A stretch of DNA of 64,000 bases from Azolla caroliniana (Eukaryota; Polypodiophyta): assembly GCA_043228905.1 (NCBI GenBank), contig JBHGNT010000027.1, positions 310,001-374,000 on the forward strand, given 5' to 3'. Below, one piece after another: positions 21,441 through 32,332 of this stretch. The notes under the pieces are model-generated. The model was given only the letters and a program-made list of their open reading frames with translations, made no database searches and was not told the origin of the DNA. Position numbers and translations under genes: made by a program. Numbering within the stretch: the first letter of the stretch is position 1; each line of letters starts with the position of its first letter.

Positions 21441-21580
21441 ACGGCGTCTAACAGGCAAATCAAGAATTTCACTTCGAATCCTGGACTTTAGCACCTTGCT
21501 GTTTATGGTGTTTCATGATCAGTATCGGAAACGAATGGAGAAGCGGTAGAACGTGCGGAACCGCATATTGGATTATTCTA
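21441..21580 (+). CDS. nad7: nad7 exon 1 (nt 1-140)
   Basis: Nad7 is the 49-kDa-type subunit of the complex I quinone-binding module. The exon reads ACG(Met)[43 protein letters not shown], matching [44 protein letters not shown]. TAG and TGA stand at conserved Gln and Arg; Val/Tyr at Ala/His also need U-to-C editing. Its length is exactly 140 nt from the ACG to a GTGCGG intron start. Confidence 0.93.
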
Positions 21581-22713
21581 GTGCGGCATGAAGCTGCTGG
21601 CGCCGAGTCGGCCGGATGAAAGCCGTTAGCGATGCTCCGCTTGTTCCCTGGCACGGGCGGCGCGCGAAGGCAACTTCCGCGTCGTAAGCACCGAGTTCGG
21701 TTTGTCGAGCAACTCAAGTGAGGCGAACCTAAAAAGGGAAGGAAGGGAGAAGGTCGTAAAGGTGGCCTCGTTATCTGTATCAGAGGTCAGAATAAATGAG
21801 TGCGGGAGAACCTGCCGTCCTCTACTTCCGATTTTGGTTATCTCACGAGCGAGCCAACGGTTCCCCGGGGGTTCTCGGAAACAAGAACGCGTTGGCGGGT
21901 CCTGGAGTGCCCGTCAAGAGCGCACGCGCATACCCCGCGGGGTAACTATTACGACCAGCACCCTCCGCATTTCGGCACAGTGGAACGTGTAACCGGCCCG
22001 AGGTTTCGTTTCAACTTACACTTGTTTCATGTTGGGATGGGTAGACCAACTGCCTGCCCGCAAGGGACAAACTAAATCCTCAGGTCGGGTGGGATGGCAC
22101 TACTGGCAAATACTGTCTGGCAAAGACGCAGGCGCGAAGCGTGGTAGGCCCGCTAGCGTTTTTTTTGCTTGCCGAAAGCATACAAGAAAAGCCGGGACGG
22201 GAACCGACGAAACTACAGAAACGTAACCAAGCAAGCGGTCGAGCCGGGAGGGCCGGGTCATTTGACGGGAATGAGGAGGCCGATTTCTTCTGTTCAAGCT
22301 GCCTGCTGGAGAAAGGAGTGAGAATGAGGAGCCGGCCTTACCGCCGTGGCTAGGCCCACGGGTTGGTTCCTCCGGGCCCAAGGCCAGGGCCTTGGCGGGT
22401 TTACGGTGCGACGACAGGCGGCGGGCGCTGCCCACAGGGAGGATAATTTGCTTTCCCCCTCCCTCCAAGGGAAGTATCCTCTTTAACAACCAACAGAGGG
22501 ACCCTGGAAGAGAGTTACGAAACAAGGGGGCGGGCAGCAATCCAATCGTACGCGCATAAGCTACCAAACGAGATACGTTTCACCAGCGAATGAACGCTGG
22601 GCCGCTGAACCCCACCTGACCTATAAAAAATGGCGCGAGCCGTATGCGGGGAGACTTGCACGTACGGTTCCGTTGGGGGGATCCGGCCAGCGAGGGACCG
22701 ACGCCTACCCAAC
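21581..22713 (+). other. nad7: group II intron nad7i140
   Basis: It starts GTGCGGCATG. Domain V lies at 22637-22670 (GAGCCGTATGCGGGGAGAC..), and the 3' end is ..CTACCCAAC. It contains a 137-bp repeat (22060-22196) found inverted at 62238-62374. Confidence 0.9.
22060..22196. repeat. 137-bp repeat, copy 1 (inverted copy at 62238-62374)
   Basis: As read here, the two copies are exact reverse complements over 137 bp, including a run of eight T/A. Confidence 0.95.
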
Positions 22714-22782
22714 TAGGGGCACGGAAAAATTAATCGAGTATAAAACGTATTTCTAAGCTTTACCTCATTCTGATCGTTTGGA
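22714..22782 (+). CDS. nad7: nad7 exon 2 (nt 141-209)
   Basis: The 69-nt exon reads RGTEKLIEYKTYF*ALPHSDRL, the Nad7 block ..QRGTEKLIEYKTY.QALPYFDRLDY. The TAA is the conserved Gln. The length equals 209 minus 140. An overlapping minus-strand ORF (22713-23072) is a shadow. Confidence 0.93.
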
Positions 22783-23314
22783 GGGCGACCGTGAAAAGTC
22801 ACCGAATGAAGTCCTCCTGTGGGCACTGCAAAAACCCACGGCAGAGCGGATATTACTAATCGACGTATAGGATATGACGACGGCAACAGCATGTCATAAA
22901 AGGAGATAACCGGGAATAGCCAACTCTTAGCGTATCTCCAACTACACTCTTGAGTGGCAGTTGAACGGGGAGTATCGTGAATGCGAGATGCCAGCGGAAC
23001 GATCAGCCGGACGTGTTGGGCAGCGCCGGGCTTTCTCCCTACCGCGTCTCTCCCTGTGTGTTGAGGATCCAAAGCGAGTGCACCGGGGATAAGGGAAACT
23101 GGGATTCAATATGGGCATAGCAAACATCTGAAGCGTAACCACACACTCACACGACCTTTGCCGCTTCACCCGGATGAACCGCTAGAGAAATAGGAGCATT
23201 CGGTGAAACCGGTGAACCGCACTTCCGGATAGATGTGTGGGACAGAGGGCTCATAGTACCTGCCTACCTTCTGCTTCGGGAACCGTGTAAGCATAGGGTG
23301 CTGCTAGTGTCGCA

Positions 23315-23361
23315 GAAGGGAAGGGAAGGGAAGGGAAGGGAAGGGAAGGGAAGGGAAGGGG
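23315..23361. repeat. (AAGGG)n tandem array
   Basis: About nine units inside nad7i209. Confidence 0.95.
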
Positions 23362-23547
23362 CCTAAATTGGCGGACAGACCGACGCCGCACACTTGAGCA
23401 GCGCCGGGGGAAGCGGCCGAAGAAGCGGTTTTCATCATCCGGCAGAGTTTGTGCCAGTCGGAACGGGAATTGGCCAGTCAACCCCACACCCTTCGAAGAT
23501 GTTGCCAGAATGACTTCCAGGGTCCTTCCGTCCTGGCCAGAGCACGG

Positions 23548-23604
23548 CTCAGCGCCTTCATGATGAACCGGATGAAAAAGGGGTTGGCGGGTTTGATGAA
23601 CCGC
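23548..23604. repeat. short palindromic dispersed element
   Basis: It carries CTTCATGATGAACC, AAAAAGGGGTTGGCGGG and TTTGATGAACCG, as at 3826-3885. Confidence 0.8.
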
Positions 23605-23941
23605 TTTATCTCCCTCCCAATTCTGCTGTTTGCGAGGTAAAGAAGCGCTTGCCGCGCCCCGCACTCTCCCCAGCCCTTCGGGCCTTCGACCCACGTTCGC
23701 TGCTTTTTTGTTGACTTCACAAACGAAGGCTCTAGTCCTGATGTCATCTAAATGCTCATGGGCAGGAGTTCTTTGGCGAGGCGGAAACTAAACCATGATA
23801 ACGCTTCGGGTAACTCAAGTTGGAGAGCCGTGTGATGGGTGACCATCCCGCACGGTTCAGAGAGCACTTGTGTATGTGATGCGAGTGAACGTGTGCAACA
23901 CAGCAGCAGCACAGCTGGCATCGAGTAACTTTCAACCCTAT

Positions 23942-24408
23942 CTACGTTCCCATGATGGCCTAAGAACACGCTTATCCTTCAGCTGTAGAGAGACCTTGCA
24001 ATTGTGAGGTACCGTTATGAGCTTAATATATATGAGTGTTATTTTGTGAAACAACTTGAATCCCAAATTATTTACCTGCTTTAACTATTTATGTCATGGA
24101 CGTGGGAGCATCAACTCTGTCTCCGTGGGCTTCTGAAGAGCGAGAAAAACTTTTGGAATCCTATGAAAGGGTCTCGGGAGCTAGGATGTACGCTAGTTAT
24201 ATATGACTAGGTGGAGTGGCATAAGATCTGCCTCTGGGCTTGAGTGGAGACACTTTTTCATTCACATAGTAATTTGCTTCTCGTATTGACGAATCGGAGG
24301 AAACGCCGACCAACAACCGTATCTGGAAATAATGATTAGTGGATATCGGTACCGTCACTGCATAGTAAGCTTTGGATCGGGGATTCAGTGGTGTAATGTT
24401 AAGAGGTT
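23942..24408 (+). CDS. nad7: nad7 exon 3 (nt 210-676)
   Basis: The 467-nt exon reads YVPMMA*EHAY.SAVER.CNCEVPL*A*YI*VLFCE.T*I.N.L.ALT.., [91 protein letters not shown]. About a dozen stops match conserved Gln or Arg codons. The frame is unbroken otherwise. Confidence 0.95.
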
Positions 24409-24840
24409 GTGCGACATGAAGACATCGATAGCAATATGGGGGAGGTTCCCATCGGGCAACGGTTCTGCCTGACCTTGCTCAAGCACGCTTTGACTGTAAA
24501 GACTTGGTGTGAAGCCTTGAGGGCAACGTCCCTCAAGATGGGGGCTGGGGTGAGCTGAAGAGGGGACAGCGTAAGCAAATGTGTATAAGCCTAGTAAAGC
24601 ATGACCGAGGCAAGGCTAGGGCCATCTTCGACTGGTTAGTCTGACGGACCGTGAACGGATTCGCCTTTGGCCTCTGGGCACGTCGAAACCGCATGGGTTC
24701 ACCGGGGTAGAGCACAGTCCGCCGAAATCGGCATAGGTTAGATGCCATTGATGGAACATGGTAAGCCCATATTCATCTGTGCGTCCGTAAGGGCTAGGCA
24801 TGTAACGAGGTATGGGTGGAGAAAGACCCGAAAAGCAAGG

Positions 24841-24971
24841 GCCGAGCCTGCTTAGATAAGAGTACGTGACCTGACTTTTTGAATCAAATTGAATTGAAAG
24901 GTGGTAAAGTGGCACAAATCGATTAATTGAGGGAAGCATAAAGGCTTTAAGCAGCAGCACAGAGGGGCAAA
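24841..24971. repeat. dispersed repeat, inverted copy at 45030-45170
   Basis: It is the reverse complement of 45030-45170 apart from a small indel in the CAGC-rich end and a point change. Confidence 0.88.
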
Positions 24972-25049
24972 GCAGCGCTCTAAGAAAGATGAACAACCTG
25001 CCGCCTTTTTTCATAAGATTGTGACGGTACGGAAGTATGGAGATCTAGA

Positions 25050-25091
25050 AAGAAATTGGCGGACTAGTAACTAGTCTTGGCCAACAACCTA

Positions 25092-25122
<31 letters not shown>

Positions 25123-25134
25123 CGATGAAAGCCC
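25050..25134. repeat. dispersed repeat, copy 2, with expanded (CACG)8
   Basis: It equals 21221-21281 plus six extra CACG units at 25093-25124. Confidence 0.92.
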
Positions 25135-25518
25135 TCAACCTACGCGCGCGTCGGAACTACATCCCTTTTGTTTGTTTGTTTGTTTGTTTGTTTGCTACGG
25201 ATGTAGCGCGCGTTCTGACTCCACTGGTCACGGTCGCTCTCCGCCCGCCGCGGGCCACGCGGTAAGTGGCCTGAGGCAAGCAAAAAGATTTTTCTGTTTG
25301 TGCTGGCGGAAAATGAGCCAGCCGGATCGCCGCCAATCAATCCAAAATCTGGTGCTATGGACGCTCACGCATGAACCAGGAATGCCCTTCATCTCCAAGT
25401 GCCTGCAGACGCGTTACAGGGGCGGGCCTCTGGGAATGCATTCGAGCCGTATGAAGGGAAACTTTCACGTACGGCTCAGAGGGGGGGAAAGCCCTAGAAG
25501 GGGCCTACCTATCCCAAC

Positions 25519-26024
25519 CGGGAGTATGCTGGGATTTGTGAAAAGCAGCACCTCACGATGTTCATGACTAATCGGATTCCGATGTACTAGTGGGTACCAG
25601 GGGAGATCGCCACGATCGTTATTGTATTCGCATTGAAGAGACGTGATAAAGTATTTGAATCATCGTATAACGTCCTAATTAAATGCTCAGCGGCACGATT
25701 AAAGCCGATGATCGTAAGCCATGTCCTTCATCATGACCTTAAATGAAATAATCTATGGAATCTCCAATTCACCATTTCAAACCTTATACAGAAGGGTTTT
25801 CTGTACCAGCTTTTTCTATCTATACTGTAGCTGAAGTACTTAAAGGAGAATCTGGTGTGTTCTCAGTCAGTAATGGAACTAATCGTCTTTATTGTTGTAA
25901 AATAAGAGCACCTGGCTTCGCCTATTTACAAGGACCTGACTTTACGTTCAAAAATCACATGCCAGCAGATGTGGCCACCATCATTGGTACTTAAGATACT
26001 GTGTCTGGAGAAGTGGATAGATGA
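25519..26024 (+). CDS. nad7: nad7 exon 4, terminal
   Basis: It reads [44 protein letters not shown].., [17 protein letters not shown].., [86 protein letters not shown] and stops at TGA 26022-26024. Intron i917 of flowering plants is absent. All four exons sum to 394 codons, the family length. Confidence 0.96.
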
Positions 26025-26156
26025 AACTACTTAAAGCAGCACGCACAAATAGGAAACCCAAAAAATAAGATGCAGGTGAGAAGAGGGATACCCTTGTAGA
26101 TCTGGGAAATAAAGATGATAAAGAAAGAAAGAATAGGTGCATGCTGGCCCAAGTAG

Positions 26157-26157
<1 letters not shown>

Positions 26158-26187
<30 letters not shown>

Positions 26188-26188
26188 C
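26158..26188. repeat. (CACG)n tandem array
   Basis: About seven units; also present in repeat copy 2. Confidence 0.93.
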
Positions 26189-26225
26189 TTCGGGATGGGG
26201 GCTTGATGAATCCCCCATCCCAACC

Positions 26226-26313
26226 GGAGGTATGGCTGAGCGGCTTAAGGCATTGGTTTGCTAAATCAACATACAATCTTCTTGTATCATGGGTTCGAAT
26301 CCCATTTCCTCCG
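26226..26313 (+). tRNA. trnS(gcu): tRNA-Ser(GCU), copy 1
   Basis: GGAGGTA..TTTCCTCC acceptor, anticodon loop with GCT (TTTGCTAAA), long variable arm, T loop TTCGAAT. One acceptor pair is T-T, which U-to-C editing could not repair. Confidence 0.92.
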
Positions 26314-26679
26314 AGCGAGTGCGAAGCACGAGCGATGCGACAGTGACGTGATGGAAGAAACCCATACATTGCTTTTTGGGAATGCGGCAGTGGCCTGCCG
26401 GGAGAGACCTAGCCGGTAAGGGAGTGCTAGTTTTTGCTTCTTTTCTTTTCTTTTCTTGCGCGCTTGCTGCTTTTAAGGTAACATCAATGCTGCTTTAATA
26501 ACCAGTAGTGCAAGTTCATTTGGACGGACAGCGGGAAATGCGATCAATAACACGTGGAGTTGGGTCTGCGGGCAAGCAAACATTCCCCCGCACAAGTAGA
26601 TTGAATAGGAGTTGGCCGGCTTCTTTTTTTCTAAAATAAATTCCGATTCGCTAGAGAGAGATCAATTGCTTGCTTGCTT

Positions 26680-26752
26680 GCGGGGTGGAGTAAATGGCCA
26701 ACTCGTCAGGCTCATGACCTGAAGACTGCGGGTTCAAACCCTGCCCCCGCAC
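26680..26752 (+). tRNA. trnfM(cau): initiator tRNA-fMet(CAU), copy 1
   Basis: GCGGGGT acceptor with CCCCGC, anticodon arm TCAGGCTCATGACCTGA, and T loop TTCAAAC, as in plant mitochondrial initiator tRNA. A short (TTGC)n run abuts its 5' end. Confidence 0.9.
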
Positions 26753-26884
26753 TACATGTTGTCAACAGTAAAAAAGCAAATGAAGATTATTGTATAATAA
26801 TCCATGCTTAAGAATGGGAAACTAACGTGACTATTCATATTGTCAATTCGTTATCATTCGTGTTGTCAATGAGACGGTGACATT

Positions 26885-26975
26885 CCAATGAAGCGGTTTT
26901 CATCATCATGAAGGCCTTCATGCATGCATGAAGAACCTGTTTGGTTTGATGAACATGCCGGTTCATCATGCTTGC
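26885..26975. repeat. palindromic dispersed element variant
   Basis: It contains CATCATGAAGGCCTTCATG, GGTTTGATGAAC and CCGGTTCATCATG, the same building blocks as at 3826-3885. It is repeated at 39069-39159. Confidence 0.75.
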
Positions 26976-27926
26976 TGTTTAAAATACTCGTTAGGTGGTT
27001 CCGCTTTTCTTTTGGGGAAGGCGTGCGTTTCAGGCTTGCAGGGAAAAGTGCCATTTCCGAGTTCAAAGATTGCTGCTTTAAAGTGGAAAGAAAAGTGCAA
27101 AGCATCTTCTTGCCAGTGATTCATCAAGATTGCCGCCGGCTCGGTTTAAAGTGAAAAGAAAAGTGCTGCTTTGCTTTGCTTTGCTGGATTCGCAGATTAT
27201 GGCCAGAAGATGATATTGCCTTCTTGCATGATCCTTCTGAATTTTACCAACGGAATTTCGAAATTCCAGCATTCAATTCTTTCCGCAATCTGAGCCGCAT
27301 TAAAGATTATCGTATAATAATCCATGAATATTCAGGCCTTCTTGAAAGTTCAAAAGAAGAACTTTGGTAGCCATTTATATTACACTTTTTACCGCTTCTT
27401 CTTCTTCCGCAGTGCAGTTTTCTTGCGCTTCATGAAGAAAAGGTGCTGTTTGAAATTGTAGCTTGAATCTTATCGGAAAACTAACTCTAGGCCTTCTTGA
27501 TGAACAGCTATGGATAATACGGCGGAAGTTGCTTGCGGGGAAGAACCAAGGTGGTGGATGAACCCGCTGCTTCATCAGCGCGATGAAGACGATTAACGCT
27601 ACTTATCGGCTACGGTAAAGTCAGACGGCCCGATGGGGGAGTTGGTAGCAGAAGCTAGACAATTGCGGCGCGGCCCAACAAGAAAAGAAAAGAAGCGGAT
27701 TGACGTGGCCGCAGTCATTCGACCTCCCCATGCTATCTGAGTGGATGCACCTCACCCTTCCACTGGCTATGCGGGGACTGGACCAATGTGATCTCGCCTT
27801 GACGTTGGCGGTCCGGCTTATGGAGAAGAGACCAACTGTGGTGTGGCCTTCTCCAACCAAGAGTCACACCAAAATTCAAATATTGCACATGAATTCATCA
27901 ACCTGCCTCGTATGGCAGAAATTGAC

Positions 27927-28101
27927 CAAAAAACCGAGTTTGATCCTGGCTCAGAATGAACGCTAGCGATATGCTTAACACATGCAAGTCGAACGTTGTT
28001 TTCGTCTATAGAACAGTTGAAGACAAAGTGGCGAACGGGTGCGTAACGCGTGGGAATCTGCCAAACAGTTTGGGCCGAATCCCAAAGAAACGAAAGCAGC
28101 T

Positions 28102-28137
<36 letters not shown>

Positions 28138-28245
28138 GCTTTTCGATAAAGCTAAAAAGCGCTGTTTGATGAGCCTGCGTAGTATTAGGTAGTTGGTTGG
28201 GTAAAGGCTGACCAAGCCGCAGATGCTTAGCTGATCTTTTCGGAC

Positions 28246-28283
<38 letters not shown>

Positions 28284-28439
28284 GTAGGGAGGCAGCAGTG
28301 GGGAATATCGGACAATGGGCGAAAGCCCGATCCAGCAATATCGCGTGAGTGAGTGAAAAACGTCGCGTTAGCGAGGAAGGGCAATGCCGCTTGTAAAGCT
28401 CTTTCGTCGAGTACGCGATTATGACAAGACTCGAAGAAG

Positions 28440-28475
<36 letters not shown>

Positions 28476-28715
28476 GACGGGGGGGGCAAGTGTTATTCGG
28501 AATGACTGGGCGTAAAGGGCACGTAGGCAGTGAATCAGGTTGAAAGTCAAAGGCGCCAGCTCAACTGGCGGAATGCTTTCAAAACCAATTTACTCGAGTG
28601 GGACAGAGGGGAGTGGAATTTCGTGTGTAGGGATAAAATCCGGAGATATACGAAGGAACGCCGAAGTAGCGAAGGCAGCTTTCTGGGTCTCTACTGACGC
28701 TGAGGTGCGAAAGCT

Positions 28716-28751
<36 letters not shown>

Positions 28752-28871
28752 TGCCGTAAACGATGAGTGTTCGTCCTTGGTCCGCGGATCGGGGGCCCAG
28801 CTAACGCGTTAAACACTCCGCCTGGGGAGTACGGTCGCAAGACTGAAACTCAAAGGAATTGACGGGGGCCT

Positions 28872-28904
<33 letters not shown>

Positions 28905-29011
28905 ACAACGCGCAAAACCTTACCAGCCCTTGACATATGAACACTTGACGTATGAACACTTGACATATGAACCGGTGTGCTTGTCCTTAACGGGATGAAA
29001 CGAAAATTCAT

Positions 29012-29050
<39 letters not shown>

Positions 29051-29486
29051 CGTTTTTGGTTAACTCCTATAACGAGCGAAACCCTCGTTTTGTGTTGCTA
29101 AGATATGCTGCTCCCAGAGGATCAATGTCATCATTCACCCTCGGCAAGCAGGAACATAGAACATGGGCTGGCTTCCGACGAACTTGAGGTTCCGACGAGC
29201 GAGCCGGTGGTAAGTGAGCCGCTTCATCGGTACCTGCCCATGAATCTGTGTTCAGTCAGCGGTTAGCCAGGATTGATGACACTCCCTCTGTGCCGATGTT
29301 GCACTCACAAGAGACTGCCCGTAGTTCTACTATGGAGGAAGGTGAGGATGACGTCAAGTCCGCATGGCCCTTATGGGCTGGGCTACACACGTGCTACAAT
29401 GGCAATTACAATAGGAAGCAGGGCCGTAAGGCGGAGCGAATCCAGAAAGATTGCCTCAGTTCGGATTGTTCTCTGCAACTCGAGAA

Positions 29487-29536
<50 letters not shown>

Positions 29537-29755
29537 TGTACTCGGGCCCCGTACACACCGCCCGTCACACCCTGGGAATTGGTTTCGCCCGAAGCATCGA
29601 CCAGAGATCACCCATTACTAAAGTGTTCCATGCCGCCGTTGAGTGTGGCCCATTTTGGTATTGGTGGTCTTCTTGGCGCATATCACGGTTGGGTCAGTGA
29701 CTGGGGTGAAGTCGTAACATGGTAGTCGTAGGGGAACCTGTGGCTGGAGGGAATC
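27927..29755 (+). rRNA. rrn18: mitochondrial small-subunit (18S) rRNA, copy 1
   Basis: The conserved 5' block GAGTTTGATCCTGGCTCAG, the 530 loop GTGCCAGCAGCCGCGGTAA, the 900-region AAACTCAAAGGAATTGACGG and the decoding site GTACACACCGCCCGTCAC are all present in order. Insertions lie in variable regions: a (GCTT)n array at 28107-28136, a TCGC-GTTA-GCGA hairpin at 28363-28374, and three near-copies of TTGACATATGAACAC at 28931-28977. The ends are approximate. Confidence 0.96.
28107..28136. repeat. (GCTT)n array inside rrn18
   Basis: Seven or so units in the early variable region, flanked by AAAGCAGC and GCTGCTTTT, which can pair. The same array is in copy 2. Confidence 0.93.
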
Positions 29756-29828
29756 TCAAAGGGAAGCGCCAGCGTCCTTTCGTTAACTGTACTGACTTGA
29801 TGAAGTTAATTCCAAGTTGGGTAAATGC

Positions 29829-29860
29829 CGGCCCGGCCCGGCCCGGCCCGGCCCGGCCGG
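29829..29860. repeat. (CCGGC)n tandem array
   Basis: About six units, just downstream of rrn18; also in repeat copy 2 at about 42013-42044. Confidence 0.93.
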
Positions 29861-30109
29861 ATGAAGCGCTATGCGCGAGGAGGAAGCGCTTCTTCATGAA
29901 GCGCATGAAGGGATTGAAACCGTAGACCAATCGCGGATGAAGCGGTTAACAGTTGAGCTACCAGCGCGGGAAGGGAAAATGTACGGTTAGTATCATATAC
30001 ATTCTTTGACTTTCGAGCCGCCTCATGACCTGTGAGACGTTAACTATTCAAAGACCCCAGCTGCTTGCTGCTTTCTTCGAGATTTCATGAACCTCGCTAA
30101 AGCCTAAAG

Positions 30110-30110
30110 C

Positions 30111-30142
<32 letters not shown>
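30110..30142. repeat. (GCAA)n tandem array
   Basis: About eight units near the end of the 4.1-kb repeat; repeated at 42294-42326. Confidence 0.95.
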
Positions 30143-30143
<1 letters not shown>

Positions 30144-30554
30144 TGGAGTTCGAAAAACGTATAGATCGAAAGACGACGACAAAGCGAAGGCCTTCATTGC
30201 ATTGCTGCGACTTGCTTGCTGCAAGGACATAAGACTTTCTTTCTAGGCCCTTTTCCCTTCCCGCTACATCCTTCTTTGTACCTGTAGAGGCAGGGTCGAA
30301 TGGTGGCTCTGCAGTTTGGCTTGATTGCTCTTGAATTGGAGAGATACGAACAGAAAATTTTCATCGATAGCGTTCCATGAATTATCGTATATGAAACGAA
30401 TTGAACACAAATGATCCATCACTCGCATTCTACTAGGTGCTTGAGCGGGGCAAAGTCTTTGCGCGCGCATAGAAGGCCCCGCGCTTCGGCCGATTTGTAT
30501 TATAGGAATGATCTCTTTCTTCATAATACCCCTCCTTTCGGAAACGAAACTTAG

Positions 30555-30625
30555 GCGGATATAGATTAACGGTAGATTATCTGCCTTCCAAGCAGAGGAT
30601 ATGGGTTCGACTCCCGTTATCCGCA
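30555..30625 (+). tRNA. trnG(ucc): tRNA-Gly(UCC)
   Basis: Acceptor GCGGATA/TATCCGC, anticodon arm CTGCCTTCCAAGCAG (UCC), and T loop TTCGACT. Confidence 0.94.
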
Positions 30626-32332
30626 ACTGACAAATAGGACAAAGGATGGCTACAGATCATGGCTATGGGAAAACCAAACCCATTTCTACCGAGGGACTGC
30701 GGTCAAGCGAAGGCTTACGAATTGGGACGAAGGTTTGGACTGAAGGGAGGAGTTACGTAGCTTAGACTGAAGAGAACAAGCACAGGAAGAAAGGAAGAGC
30801 ATGCCGTAAAAGCAGCATGGTTGAGGGTCGATCTTGTCTTCCCTTTAACTGGTTCAATTGGCGTGGGAGGGGGCGGACCCCGCCCCGACGTATAGGATAA
30901 AAAATGACTTAATTGAAGACAATTTTCCATAACCAAGTTGTTGTTACTTTTAGCCCTCTACATCCCCAGGAGCTGAGCCAACAGATGAATTCTCAGAACA
31001 AAATGATAATTCATTCTCGCTCGAGATCAGACTCATCAAACCGTAAGCGGTATGCTTTCGTGGTTGCCTTAATGGGGTTAATTCATTCTCCACAATATTG
31101 CATTGCGGACTTTCCTGTAGTCCCATTGGGATAGGGGAGCGCCTCGCGATAGTGCCTGCTACCCTATCCCAGTATCATATTTCCTGCTAGCTGAACTGAG
31201 GTCACTAATTGCTTGCGGCGTTGTTGACTTGATTTCGGTTTTGTAGGACGTTAGAAGCGCCTGAGAGCATAGGTTTGATCTAACGTCATCTTCTAGGACA
31301 GAGGAGATTTCTGTTAGCTGCGAAAGTTAAAGTTGTTGCAGAAAACTCCCTCCAACTTACCGCCCAGCCGCTCTCTGCGGGTGTGACTGTTTATAACCTC
31401 CCAGTGTATCAAGCCCAAATTCCAGGGCTGTGCTGGGCTCTTTTTCTCATCTGGAGCCGCTTTCGCCATCGCAAAGAATGGCAAAGGGACGCATAGTAAG
31501 GTGACGAATAATACTGGTTCTTGCTTGATTTCTGGTGCCGCTCTGAAGAGGTGAGAGACAGCAACTAGCATCCTTTCTAGTGGGTATTCTTTTTTCTTTT
31601 TTGAATTTTCCTTATTTTACTGGCTTTTCTGCTGGGTTCTCAAGCCTTTTTCGAATGAATGACTATTTTCGTGACCAATTAGCAAAATGGATTTGTGAAC
31701 CACACGGAATCATTATTTACCAGAATGAGATAAATAACTAACCTATGTAATCCCTCTAGGAGAGTAGAATCCACCAGGAATGCAATAAATATTCATGATC
31801 AATTAGCTTCAAATATAGCTATGAAATCTTTACGTGCATTCGGTATAACTAAACTATCTGAAATTTAGCATGTTATCAGTCCTTCGAAATATCTTTACAT
31901 CTTTAAAAAACGTAGACTAGAATGCCGCCACGTGGATGAATACTTAAAGCGTTCTTCATGTTTCATATGTTCCCAATTGATTAAGAAACCACCAATCCAT
32001 TTGGAATTGATATGACTTTAATTGGTCCTTCTCGCCATTTTTTTCATTGTGTCATCGTACAAAAGATCAATATTCACCAACAATAAATGGCCCTCCTTAC
32101 GAATGATAGATCCAATCGCATTACAAGCAATCTTCAAGAATAAAAGTGTTTTTTCCAAATCAATAATAGCCCTTCCGCGTCTAAATCCGTATAAATATCT
32201 TTAATAATATGGAGTTGGGGGTCCCTAATAGCCCGAATGTGCGCTTGTATTCGGTAATCTTTAAAAAATGACTTTCTTTTCCTTTTTGGAATAATACTCT
32301 TTCTTTCCTTTTTCCATTTCATACGGTAGAGC
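30626..32332. other. long spacer with unassigned frames
   Basis: A 60-bp block at 30783-30843 repeats 1028-1085 inside nad1i394. Minus-strand reading from about 32330 down to 31650 gives a lysine-rich frame broken mainly by TAA and TGA (..AIRDPQLHIIKDIYTDLDAEGLLLIWKKHFYS..), which could be an edited gene but matches nothing I know. Confidence 0.45.

Larger units (their letters stand above)
22783..23941 (+). other. nad7: group II intron nad7i209
   Basis: It starts GGGCGACC. Domain V lies at 23825-23858 (GAGCCGTGTGATGGGTGA..). It carries an (AAGGG)n array at 23315-23361 and a palindromic element at 23548-23604. Confidence 0.88.
24409..25518 (+). other. nad7: group II intron nad7i676
   Basis: It starts GTGCGACATG. 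Domain V lies at 25444-25478 (GAGCCGTATGAAGGGAAAC..), and the 3' end is ..CCCAAC. It contains a 131-bp repeat (24841-24971, inverted copy near 45030-45170), a (CACG)n array at 25093-25124 and a (TTTG)n array at 25166-25193. Confidence 0.9.
26117..30263. repeat. 4147-bp direct repeat, copy 1
   Basis: It matches 38301-42447 at a constant offset of 12184 bp. I saw only two differences: the 4-nt loop at 28367-28370 is inverted in copy 2, and 29635-29636 is GC here but TA there. It contains trnS(gcu), trnfM(cau) and rrn18. Direct copies this long normally recombine in plant mitochondria and could release the roughly 12-kb segment as a subgenome. Confidence 0.95.

Noticed and set aside
22713-23072. 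119-codon minus-strand ORF
   Set aside because: It is the shadow of nad7 exon 2 and intron i209; the plus strand encodes RGTEKLIEYKTY there.
21441-26024. nad7 as a pseudogene because of its many stops
   Set aside because: All stops match Gln/Arg codons, exon lengths are exact to the base, and introns keep intact domain V, so an edited functional gene fits better.
27818-28489. 223-codon minus-strand ORF (and its copy at 40002-40673)
   Set aside because: It lies antisense in rrn18, which fully explains the sequence.
29248-29700. 150-codon plus-strand ORF (and 41432-41884)
   Set aside because: It is within the conserved 3' half of rrn18.
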